64,000 nt of DNA from Spizellomyces punctatus DAOM BR117. Lineage: Eukaryota > Chytridiomycota > Chytridiomycetes > Spizellomycetales > Spizellomycetaceae. Both the position numbers and the translations under genes were made by a program. Each line of letters opens with the position of its first letter. Position 1 is the stretch's first letter. Positions 9,683 to 19,036 of the stretch are shown one piece after another. The stretch spans positions 878,614-942,613 of the forward strand of contig NW_015971546.1 in the NCBI RefSeq assembly GCF_000182565.1, in the 5' to 3' direction. Under the pieces are notes generated by a model. That model did no database searches, had not been told where the DNA came from, and saw nothing but the letters and a program-made list of their open reading frames with translations.

Positions 9683-11479
9683 CTACCGTCCTCGACCCTT
9701 GACCCCAACCTTTTGCTCTGCATCCATATGCTGCCACGAGTCAATCCGTTTGGGAGGCCGTGGCGGGAGTGGTTTATCAATCGCCACAGGAACAGGGACA
9801 ACCGGCACAGGAACAGGAACCAAAACCGGTCCATATGCCTCATTGTCATCAGAAAAGGGGTCCATGTCCAGCAAGTTTTGGATAGGTTGCGTCGGTGGAT
9901 GGGTTGAATTTGGAATCGCCACGGAAACATCCGGTTCTGAGCGTCCGTTTTGGGAGGGTATGGAACGCTGAGAGGATAGAAGCTGTGATCGGGGAGTACC
10001 GACAAAAGAAACGGGACGCTGTTCGCCTTGCGTACGTCCCAGCCCGCTACTAATCGACGCAACCGACACGGGTCGTTGTCGAGCGGGTTTAACAGGTCCC
10101 TCCATGCCACTATCCAATGATACCGATGAAGTCGTCGAAGAGGTGGACGCAGGTCGACTGGGCGTCGTCCCAACAATAGAATTTGGCCGTCGTTTCCGAT
10201 CGAGACTCACAGTTTCCCGTGCACTCTCACCATCATCAAATAAATCCTTCCATCTCAAACACAGTACGGCAAATAACGTGCTTGAAAGCCCTAGTGTGGG
10301 GCAGAAAATGACTTGGAGGTTGGGTATACCCATTTTATTTGTTGGTTCCCGGGCTTGGACGCGGAACAGATGGCCAAAGAGGAGGCAGAGGAGGGCTCGA
10401 TTTTCTAGAGGGAGTTGAGTAGCGAGGGAGCGGGCTTGAGAGAATCGCTGGGGATCCGCTGCAATTTGAGCCGGGTCGGGCGGTCCGTTTGTTTCCGGTC
10501 CTTGGTATATGTGAGTAAACTTTGGCGTGAGGGCGCTGGTTAGGGTAGACTCGGGTACTTTCATATAAAAGAAGATATCATTAGCCCGTTTGCAGGTACA
10601 TTTGAAATGCACGGATACACGGAAATACCAACATTCTCTCAGCCAAGCTTTAAACAATGATGCAACGGCATTCGGATCAATCTGTTGTCCAAGCAACTCA
10701 ACATCAGCTCCACTATTGAACATGTTTTTCAGATGCCCGACTTGGGTCGTCGACCCCGATACACGGTATATTCCAATTTCTTCAAGCCCTATCACAATAA
10801 AAAAAAAAGAGTTTAAACATGAAATGTCCATGTTGTCTCTATAGTCAGAACCGCAGGAAAAAGACAACCCACCAAACACATCCAAAAACTCTACACACCG
10901 ATACGCAACCGCCGGTACATTCCTCACAATCCAATCCGGGTATCCCATATTCCCCACATTCCCCACTCTAGATATTTGCACAACTTCACTCAACGACACA
11001 CCAAACACCAAATTCGGTACATCTCCAGCCGAACGAGAAGGGGTATGCCCACCTCGAGCAGAAGCACGTTCACGAGCCTTGTTTTCCCATTCTCCAACAA
11101 CGACACGAGCCTTGTTTTGGAGTTCGCTGCCTTTTTCGGCGGCGCGGGCTCGCCATTCGGCTGTGACTTTGGCGGCCTCTGAGGCCTTGCTTTTGAATTT
11201 TTGTTTGAGTTGGGAGAGACTGGGTTTTTGGGATTGGTTTTGGGTTTGGTCGGTGGGAAAGGTGCTTGAAGTGGTAGAGGGATAAAACGCCAGGATTTCT
11301 TCCGTGTCGTGTAGAGCGTCGGAAGGAAAACCTGGCGATGGCAAAGTCGATACGTCGTCGGCGTCGTTTTCAAACGGACTAAATTGGTGCTGCTGCATGT
11401 CGGTGATGGGTGCAAAGCCTTGGGAAGACGCCTTTGTACCCGGTCGTGGTGGGATTATGGGTGGTGGAAATCGGGACAT
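9683..11479 (-). CDS. RhoGAP-domain protein
   Basis: GTPase-activating protein for Rho-type small GTPases, which control actin and polarity. Exons: 10873-11479, 10633-10788 and 9683-10557, giving 545 aa. The first 190 residues are Pro/Ser-rich with a long charged helix (LSQLKQKFKSKASEAAK). The RhoGAP domain covers about 180-370: FGVSL at its start, then GIYRVSGS with the catalytic arginine finger, then LFKAWLRELPESTLT, which the second intron splits, and a later IPNLQVIFCPTLG. The tail is disordered with repeated VPVPVP and a PLPPRPPKR segment, a typical SH3-binding motif. Both introns (84 and 75 bp) are multiples of three without stops, so an unspliced message would still read through. The GTPase partner is unknown. 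Confidence 0.88.
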   Translation of the reverse strand: MSRFPPPIIPPRPGTKASSQGFAPITDMQQHQFSPFENDADDVSTLPSPGFPSDALHDTEEILAFYPSTTSSTFPTDQTQNQSQKPSLSQLKQKFKSKASEAAKVTAEWRARAAEKGSELQNKARVVVGEWENKARERASARGGHTPSRSAGDVPNLVFGVSLSEVVQISRVGNVGNMGYPDWIVRNVPAVAYRCVEFLDVFGGLSFSCGSDYRDNMDISCLNSFFFIVIGLEEIGIYRVSGSTTQVGHLKNMFNSGADVELLGQQIDPNAVASLFKAWLRECWYFRVSVHFKCTCKRANDIFFYMKVPESTLTSALTPKFTHIYQGPETNGPPDPAQIAADPQRFSQARSLATQLPLENRALLCLLFGHLFRVQAREPTNKMGIPNLQVIFCPTLGLSSTLFAVLCLRWKDLFDDGESARETVSLDRKRRPNSIVGTTPSRPASTSSTTSSVSLDSGMEGPVKPARQRPVSVASISSGLGRTQGEQRPVSFVGTPRSQLLSSQRSIPSQNGRSEPDVSVAIPNSTHPPTQPIQNLLDMDPFSDDNEAYGPVLVPVPVPVVPVPVAIDKPLPPRPPKRIDSWQHMDAEQKVGVKGRGR

Positions 11480-11707
11480 TTGTCTTTAAAAGCGCGTGCG
11501 ATGGGTGAAACCAGTATAAACAGGCGAGTATCCCCAAACAATAATCCTCAGGTACATCCCTCGGGCATCGTTCGTCACAAAACCCCTCGTCCCAAAAACC
11601 TTCTCAATAAAGAAAACCAACAGCGCAAAAGACCTTGCCAGTGAGTCCAAACCGCAAAATAAAAACCAACGCAGGCCTCGCGGGCCACGCCGTCGGTGAC
11701 TTGCAAT
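11480..11707. other. upstream region of the RhoGAP gene
   Basis: This is the presumed promoter and 5' leader of the minus-strand RhoGAP gene. Nothing else is recognisable. It ends at the long C run that opens the repeat island. Confidence 0.35.
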
Positions 11708-11734
11708 CCCCCCCCCCCCCCCCCCCCCCCCCCC
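11708..11734 (+). repeat. 27-base homopolymer C tract
   Basis: An unbroken run of 27 C. The minus strand therefore carries 27 consecutive G, which can form a G-quadruplex. The length may be uncertain in the assembly. Confidence 0.9.
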
Positions 11735-12161
11735 TTGCCAATGCCTCCCCCCAGGTTGCACGCGTCCAAGTGTGAAGGCGAGACATGGAACACATTTCCG
11801 TTTGTCTCTCCTCCATGTCTCAACGGCATGACCTCTTTTTACACACACGACGACGACATGTTTCCATCTTCGCTACCATCCTCCTATCAAACTGTTCCTT
11901 GCACTCGTAGCAGCCCGCAGCCGGCGCTGCTACAAGCAAGTCACCACCACACGAAGCATTGCACCTTATGAAAATATAAGAGACAACACAACCAATTTCC
12001 CATTCATTGCAAGAGCGTATTCGTAAACTATTCGTGCTGGCTTTCATCAAGGCGAGCAAGCAGGAATAGGTACGAATAGGCAATCCAAGAATAGAAAATA
12101 ATTGGTACAAAAGAAAACGATGATAGGCAGGACCAGATGAACGCAAGAATGATGTGACAGA

Positions 12162-12353
12162 GTGACAGATGAACGAATGAATGATGTGACAGATGAACGA
12201 ATGAATGATGTGACAGATGAACGAATGAATGATGTGGCAGATGAACGAATGAATGGTGTGACAGATGAACGAATGAATGATGTGGCAGATGAACGAATGA
12301 ATGATGTGACAGATGAACGAATGAATGATGTGACAGATGAACGAATGAATGAT
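12162..12353 (+). repeat. tandem array of eight 24-bp units
   Basis: Eight units of 24 bp, starting at 12162, 12186, 12210, 12234, 12258, 12282, 12306 and 12330, with consensus GTGACAGATGAACGAATGAA plus TGAT. Only a few bases vary (GTGGCAG in two units). Because 24 is a multiple of three, the array reads as an 8-aa repeat in every open frame, which produces spurious open frames on both strands. Confidence 0.93.
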
Positions 12354-13194
12354 GCGAGCGAATAGGAAGACGAGCGAATGATAATAGGCATGCGAGCGAA
12401 TAGGAAGACCAGCGAACGATAATAGGCACGATGCAGGGTGAGTTTATGGTCATCCCAGGACCAGACGAGCGAACGAATGATGTGAATAGGTAGAAGCGAT
12501 CCAATGAATAGGTAGACGAGCGAACGAGCGAACGAGCGAACGAATAGGTAAGGACAACGTCGGCGAACGATGAATAGGAAGACGAGCGAACGATAATAGG
12601 CACGATGCAGGGTGAGTTTATGGTCATCCCAGGACAAGGCGGGCGAATGAATAGGTAGCCGAACGGACAAGCACATGTGCAGAAGAAAGGAACGATCCAG
12701 CGCGAACCAATAGGAGAATCTACAAATGCGAATGAACGAATAGGTAGACGAGCGAATGAATAAATAGGGAGTCGAAGGAACCAGTACGAATGAACGAATA
12801 GGGGAACGAGTGAATGAATGAATAGAGAGTCGAAGGAACCAGTAGATGTCGAGCGAATGACGAATAGGGAGTCGAAGCACGTAATAGGCATGACGCAGGG
12901 CGAGTTTAAGGTCATCCCAGGAGCAGGCGGGAGGTTCATGGTCCAGGACGGTGGCCGGTTTTGAGCCGACAGACGTTACTGACAGAGAAAAAGCGAGCCG
13001 GTCCCACATTCGAGAAGAACAAGATGGTCGCTGGCGGTTGACAAGTACAGCATTGAGGCCGGCCGAGAAGATGATTGTCGTGGCAGCCGTCAAATCGCAA
13101 GTCGGCGGAGTTCATTCATCTTTGTACAGGCAGCAATGATCAAAAAAGGAAACAAGCGTTAGAAAATGTCAAAAGGCGATGCAAGTAAACGTGA
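12354..13194 (+). repeat. degenerate GAACGAATAGG repeats with three copies of a 40-bp block
   Basis: The stretch is built from short relatives of GAGCGAACGAATAGG. Inside it a block of about 40 bp (AATAGGCACGATGCAGGGTG, then AGTTTATGGTCATCCCAGGA) occurs at 12421-12461, 12595-12635 and, slightly diverged, at 12883-12922. Two overlapping minus-strand frames stay open for about 1 kb, but their translation only mirrors the repeats (FIRSS, SHHSFVHL), so I do not call a gene. From 12925 to 13194 the sequence becomes unique and I see nothing in it. Confidence 0.75.
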
Positions 13195-13930
13195 ATACGT
13201 ACCGTAGCGCTTCTCGCAATGCACCTCTATTGTCCGACACTTATGTAACGCCGGTCCTACTGTTCCACCCCCGTCGACCAGTTTCCCGAGATAACGAGGA
13301 TGACACTCCCCGAGAGCTATCGGCATGCAGCTTGCCACCGAGAGCTTCTCTTCGTCCGAAATTTGGTGGAGGATAATTGTCGTTGCAGCGTTGATCGGTC
13401 AGGGCATGCAGAAGGCGTAATGAAGGGTAAGGATTAGAAGGTGTAAAGGCAAGGCGAAGCCAACAACTTGGATGCATACCGTAGAGCTTGTCGCGATGCG
13501 CCTCTTCGTCCGACACTTATTTAACGACGGTCCAACCTTTCCACCCCCGTCGGCCAGTTTCCCGAAGGTAACGAGGAATGACGTCCCCGAGAGCTAACGG
13601 CAGCTACTACTAGCCGAGAGCTTTTCACGGCTACCTGACGTGACCCACATTCTTTAGCGACGCTGCGGACTCTGCCCCACCCCGCGTCGGCCAGTTTCCC
13701 GAAGGTGACGAGGTTGACTCTCCCCGAGAGCTAACGGCAGCTACTACTAGCCGAGAGCTTTTCACGGCTACCTAGACGTGACCGACTTTTCTTTAACGAC
13801 GCTGCGAACCCTACCCGTCCCCCGTCGGCCAGTTTCCCGAAGGTAACGAGGTTTGACGGTCCCCGAGAGCTAACGGCAGCTACTACCAGCCGAGAGCTTT
13901 TCACGGCTGCTAGACGTGACCGAATGGGAG
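13195..13930 (+). repeat. tandem repeat of about 138 bp with internal hairpin
   Basis: Four copies share GTCGGCCAGTTTCCCGAAGG, CCCCGAGAGCTAACGGCAGC and a hairpin core TAGCCG-N11-CGGCTA. The hairpin cores begin at 13611, 13748 and 13887, a spacing of 137-139 bp. A diverged copy near 13335 lies 276 bp before the first, exactly two units away. A second shared block (ACCGTAG...TCCGACACTTAT) recurs at 13200 and 13481. No coding potential is seen. Confidence 0.85.
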
Positions 13931-14280
13931 ATATACACGTCAGATGAAGGGTATACAGCGACGGAACTCGACGGCAGATACTTTCCAAATAGGTTTGCCG
14001 CAGGGCAACAGTCCTTGAAACCGCACCGGTTGGCCGTTAAAGACATGGATGGAGGACGAAGGTCGATGTTTAAACCGTCGAGGTGGTGGAGGATGAAGGA
14101 GGACTCTTGCGCTGAACCGGTTGGTCGTTGGTTGGTCGTTGGTGGAGGACGATGGTGTAGGAAGGCCGACATCTAAACCGTCGAGGACGAAAGGCGCACT
14201 GGAACCGCAATAAGGGAGGAGTGAGATAGGTTCAAGTGCGCAAGTCGAATTCACCAACTACCTTGGAGGACGACATGTCC
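13931..14280. other. unassigned, inside repeat island
   Basis: No gene is supported. Some phrases recur (GGTTGGTCGTTGGTTGGTCG near 14120; GTCGAGG in several places), so this may be eroded repeat. Confidence 0.35.
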
Positions 14281-15719
14281 TACCTGGGGAGTACCGAGGT
14301 TGCCGTGGTCGCTTCGCACTTGTGGAGTGAGAGACCGTGATCGAGGACTGAAAGGCAAAAGGAGGGTGAAGCATGGGAAGAGTAGAAGCCAAAGTCGAAT
14401 GCACCAACTCACCTCAGCCTGGAGCCACCCTGCACTTTACTTCTTTGACGACACGCATTACCAGGCCACCCGCGCCGAGCCGTAACGCGGCCAACCGAGC
14501 CATTTCAGTTCTTCTTTGACGGCGCGGACCAACAAGCCGAGTCGTGTCGTGAACCATCCGGGCCGTTTCACTTCTTTGACGACGTGGACCAACATGCCGG
14601 TCGCGGTGGAGAATCGAGTTGCCGATGGTCGTTGATGATGATGAAGTTGAAGGCCGAGGTCGCCGTGGTCGCTTCGCACTTGTGGAGTGAGAGATTGTGA
14701 TCGAGGAGCGGTGTTTGGGAAGGGTAGATGCAAAAGTCGAACGCTGGCGATGGGCGATGTGCGGGGAGGACGAGAGGCAAAGGCGGGGAAGGAAGAGAAA
14801 GACAGAAATGTTAGACTCTTTTGCAAAACAAAGAAGATGATGCGTATACTTACTTCATCCGCCAATCTTCAGCACCTCCGCCTTGCGCGCTGGGCTCGGT
14901 ACGAGCGACGTCCGACGCTGGCTCGTCAGCAGCCTCTCTAGTGAGCCGGGGGTTCGCTTCGCACTTGTGAAGGTCCAGGTCGCTTCGTACTTGTGGAGTG
15001 AGAGACCGTGATCGAGTGTTAGAATCGGTTGAAAACCCTAGAAGGTGATGCGGTTAGAATCGGTTGAAAGCCCAAGAAGGTGATGCGTATACTTACTTCA
15101 TCCGCCAATCTTCAGCGCCTCCGCCTTGCGCGCTGGGCTCGGTACGAGCCGACGTCCGACGCCGACTCGTCAGCAGCCTCTCTAATGAGCCGGGAGTTCG
15201 CTTCGCACTTGTGAAGGTCCAGGTCGCTCCGTAGTTGTAAAAGTCGAGGTCACCGTAGTCGCTTCGCGCTTCTGGAGTGAGAGACCGTGATCGAGTATTA
15301 GGATCGGTTGAAAGCCCAAGAAGGTGATGCGCTACTTACTTCAGCCTCTCTAGTGAGCCGAGGGTTCGCTTTGCACTTGCAAGGTCGAAGTCGCGGAGAT
15401 CGCCGTGCTTCGCACATGTGAACTGAGAGACCGTGATCGAGCCTGAAAGGCAAAGAGCGTGAAGCATGGGAAGAGTAGAAGCCAAAGTCGAATGCACCAA
15501 CTCACCTCAGCCTGGAGCCACCCTGCACTTTACTTCTTTGACGACACGCATTACCAGGCCACCCGCGCCGAGCCGTAACGCGGCCAACCGAGCCATTTCA
15601 GTTCTTCTTTGACGGCGCGGACCAACAAGCCGAGTCGTGTCGTGAACCATCCGGGCCGTTTCACTTCTTTGACGACGTGGACCAACATGCCGGTTGCGGT
15701 GGAGAGTCGAGGTCGAGTT
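14281..15719 (+). repeat. segmental duplication block with about 255-bp direct repeat
   Basis: The stretch 14371-14625 is repeated at 15464-15718 with a constant offset of 1,093 bp and few changes (CGGTCGCGG against CGGTTGCGG near the end). Between them, a block that includes TTACTTCATCCGCCAATCTT and TTGCGCGCTGGGCTCGGTAC occurs near 14840 and 15082, and a shortened form near 15325. A motif GAGTGAGAGACCGTGATCGA recurs at 14325, 14685, 14996, 15275 and, diverged, at 15422. Short open frames exist on both strands, but none is distinct from the repeats. Confidence 0.85.
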
Positions 15720-15950
15720 GCCGATGGTCGATGATGATGATGATGATGATGAAGTTGAAGGTCGAGGTGCCGATGGTCGATGATGATGATGATGATGATG
15801 AAGTTGAAGGTCGAGGTGCCGATGGTCGATGATGATGATGATGATGAAGGTGAAGGTCGAGGTGCCGATGGTCGATGATGATGATGATGGAAGTGAAGGT
15901 CGAGGTGCCAATGGTCGATGATGATGATGATGATGAAGGTGAAGGTCGAA
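15720..15950 (+). repeat. GAT-rich minisatellite, five units of 43-49 bp
   Basis: Units begin GCCGATGGTCGATGATGATG at 15720, 15769, 15818, 15864 and 15907 (the last has CAATGG). Each holds (GAT)4-7 followed by GAAG-TGAAGGTCGAGGT. Unit length changes with the number of GAT triplets, as expected for slippage. The minus strand reads as poly-Ser/poly-His/poly-Ile and is not treated as coding. Confidence 0.9.
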
Positions 15951-17215
15951 TACTTGAGAGGCGAGTTGTTGAGGGCGAGTTGTTGAGAGGCGATGAGAGT
16001 GAGGAAAACAGATGAGGAATGAGTGGGGGGGGGGGAACGAGAAAAGGGTGCCTTTTTATAACTTTTGGGGGCCCCGGGGCCCTCGGGAAAAGACGGAAGA
16101 AAACGAGAAAAAAAACCGGATAGCGTGACCGAAAGCTTCGCCAAAGAAGCACAAGAAGCACACGAATGCATCATGTGTGGAAGGGAGAAGGGGAGGAACG
16201 TGCCGGGCGTAAATTGGCGTAGATTCGAAAGAAAAAAAAGAAAGCGAGGGGGGGGGGAAAGACGCGCTGCGCTCGTTTGGATAAGCCAACTGTATGAACG
16301 CGTTCTTTATTATATCGCACGTATTGAGCTCGGATGGTTTATGGCGATGGCGAGTAATGGAATGGACCTCGTATATGTGTGTGTGTGAGTGAATGATGAG
16401 TTTTCCATCTGCTTGTTGGTCGTTGTTTTCGTCGTAAATCTCTTGTGCAGCAAGCAGCGAGCAGCAAGTAGCGAGCAGAAAGTCAAGTGGAGGAGGGGGA
16501 AATGATACGTAGAAGGGGGAGAACAGAGTGGCGCGCGTGTGCCAGGAGAAGGTGAAGAACGCCCAGAAAGAACGCGCGTGCGTGTGTGGATAAGTGAGGA
16601 ATGACGCAAAGAAAGAGAAGAAGAAGAAGAAGGAGATGGAGAGATGCAATAAAGAAGATAATTTAAGCAATGTACGCAGTCCAATAACAAGAGAAAAAAG
16701 ATGGGGAGGAGAAGGGCGATGAAATTCCCCCCCACAACGAGAAGAGAAATGCAGTAGGAAATATTTGGATTAGAATAGAATAGAAAATAGCGTTATTTTT
16801 GATATTCACAAGAGTGTAAGAGGAAGAGAGATTTCCCATGTGAAAAGAGAGAGAGAACAAGAGAATAAGAGAGAGAGAAAGTGTGGGAATATTTAGACGA
16901 GTATTTTCCCACGCGTGGGAACTTTTTCTCTTTCTTTCTTTTAGTCTCTCTCTTTTACTCTCTACGCTCTTACGCTCACTCTCACTCACTCCATCGGGTA
17001 TGTTTCTCTCGTTCTTTTGTAAGATTGTATTTGCGTATTCAGTAACCGTCTAGTTCCTTTCCCACAGCCCATCCTTTTACGTCCTTCCTTCTTGTTACGG
17101 TTCCTTTTATCGCAACTCTCGACTTTCCATCACGTCCCACAGTCGTCTGTCTATCCTACCGCCCGTTCGCTTGTTTGACTATGCTCAACAACTGCCTTCT
17201 TTGTAGAATCGTTTT
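15951..17215. other. low-complexity, purine/pyrimidine-skewed DNA, no gene
   Basis: Ten-base G runs lie near 16027 and 16247. From about 16600 to 16880 the plus strand is GA-rich, and from 16921 to 16990 it is CT-rich, so the two halves nearly mirror each other around a perfect palindrome at 16906-16921. Open frames on the minus strand are low-complexity Ser/Phe/Leu translations of this skew. I find no gene. Confidence 0.5.
16906..16921. promoter_or_regulatory. 16-bp perfect palindrome with ACGCGT (MCB-like) core
   Basis: TTCCCACGCGTGGGAA equals its own reverse complement. Its centre ACGCGT is the MluI cell-cycle box bound by the fungal MBF complex at G1/S genes. No gene is clearly downstream, so the regulatory reading is only a possibility. 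Confidence 0.4.
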
Positions 17216-17259
17216 TTGGTTCTTTTCGAGCGAGGTACCAAACGTATCGTAACAAGGCA

Positions 17260-19030
17260 TTTATCGGTCTGCTCGGTTGCAACAGTACAAGGATCAGTGC
17301 CTTTCAGGTGCTCAACGTTCAAAGCAAGCGTCTGCAAAGCTAGTGTGCTCAAGTCATTTGCGGTTGCACGGGTGCAATATTACAAGATCTCTCTGCCTTT
17401 GAGCTTTCAAGGATTTTGCGATTGCACGGTTGCAAATACTCCAAGATCAGCACTGGAAAGTCTCACGGTCAAGGCCTTTTGCGGTTGCACGGTTGCAATA
17501 CTCAAGATTAGCGCCTTTGAGGTGTTCAAGACCAGGCTTCTTAAAAAGTCCATTCAAGGCCTTATCGGTTTGCACGGTTGCAACAGTACAAGATCAGCAC
17601 TTCAAGTGCTCACGGTCAAGACGAGGATTCCCAAGACTTAAATCCAGCGTTCTTGCAAGGGTACCCAAGGCTTTCAGTTGCACGGATGCAACAGTACAAG
17701 ATTAGCATCTTTGAGGTGCTCAAGACCCGCATGCTCATTAGCATATGGCAAGGCTTTCGGCTGCACGGTTGCAGCGTAACAAGATCAGTGCCTTTGAGGT
17801 GCTCAAGACCCGCATGCTCATTAGCATACGCCAAGGCTTTCAGTTGCACGGATGCAACAGTACAAGATCAGCACCTTTGAAGTGCTCAAGACCCGCATGC
17901 TCATTAGCATACGCCAAGGCTTTCAGTTGCACGGATGCAGCGTAACAAGATCAGTGCCTTTGAGGTGCGCAAGACCCACATGCTCATTAGCATATGGCAA
18001 GGGCTTCGGTTGCACGGTTGCAACAGTACAAGATCAAGCACCTTTGAGGTGCTCAAGACTCGCATGCTCATTGGCATATGCCAAGGCTGTCGGTTGTACG
18101 GTTGCAGCGTAACAAGATTAGCACTTTCAAGGTGTTTACTTTCATGACTCGCATTCCCAAGACTCTCAAAACTGGCTCTCCCCCATTGGCGTACCCAGAG
18201 CTTTCTATCGGTTTGCACAATTTGTAATGCACCATTAGCGCATTTGAAGTGCTCACGTTTCATGTTTGCATTCTCAACTCTCAAGCCTAGCTTTTCAGCA
18301 ACCATATTCAAGGCCTTTGCGGTTGCAGCAATGTGCACCGTAACAAGACTAGCACTTTCAGTGTTCACATTCAAGCTCGCATTCCCAAGACTTCCAAGGC
18401 CAGTGCCGTTCTTACAATCATGCCCAAGACTCGCGGTTGTACGGCTGCATCATACCAAGATTAGCGCCTTTGAGGTGTTTACGCACAAGATTGCAGTTCC
18501 AAGACTCCCAGGTCAAGCGTTCTTGCAAGCGTACCCAAGACTTTCGGTTGCACGGTTGCAACATGACAAGGTCAGCGCCTTTGAGGTGCTCACGTTCAAG
18601 ACTAGCATTCCCAAGACTCCCAAGTCCAGCCTTCTTACAAGGGTACCCAAGACTTTCGGTTGCACGGATGCAATGTTCAAGATGAGCGCCTTTGACGTGC
18701 TCACTTTCAACATTGCATTTCAAAACTTTGCACGAGATTGCATTTCCAAGACTCCCAAGACTGGCATTCCCATTAGCGTAGCCAAGGGCTTTGCGGTTGC
18801 GCCAATATGCAGCATTCCAGGTCAGCACCTTTGAGGTGCTCACGTTACCGACTAGCGCTGCACTGTTGCAGTGCTCCAAGACTGGCACCTTTGAGATGTT
18901 TCCGCTCCAGACTCGCATACCCATTAACGTGTACCCAAGACTCGCATTCTCATTAGCGTTTACCCAAGACTTTTGGGTGCCCGGTTGCAACATTACAACA
19001 TCAGCACCATTGAGCTGCCCATTTCTAGAC
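17260..19030 (+). repeat. degenerate satellite array with 83-bp and 111-bp units
   Basis: The most regular part has units starting TGCACGG at 17679, 17762, 17845, 17928 and 18011, then TGTACGG at 18095: spacing 83, 83, 83, 83 and 84 bp. Longer units start at 18438, 18549 and 18661 (spacing 111 and 112) and one at 17571 (108 to the next). The long form adds about 28 bp (around CTTGCAAGGGTACCCAAGAC). Each unit can form short hairpins: GTTGC/GCAAC, AGCACCT-TTG-AGGTGCT and ATGCT-CATT-AGCAT. Frames on both strands are broken and repeat-derived; no gene is called. Confidence 0.88.
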
Positions 19031-19036
19031 TTTTAA

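Noticed and set aside
12028-13093. Two long overlapping minus-strand open frames (303 and 348 codons)
   Set aside because: Their translation is a direct reading of the 24-bp and related repeats in two registers; no independent protein signal.
15507-16174. Minus-strand frames rich in Ser, His and Ile
   Set aside because: Produced by the GAT minisatellite and flanking simple sequence.
16056-16989. Several minus-strand frames of 100-200 codons
   Set aside because: Low-complexity Ser/Phe/Leu readings of the GA/CT-skewed region.
17571-18115. CRISPR-like array
   Set aside because: Units are contiguous satellites without unique spacers, in a eukaryotic genome.
17216-18993. Chained frames on both strands over the satellite array
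   Set aside because: Each is made of the 83/111-bp unit in a different register and ends where a unit varies; not a repeat protein.
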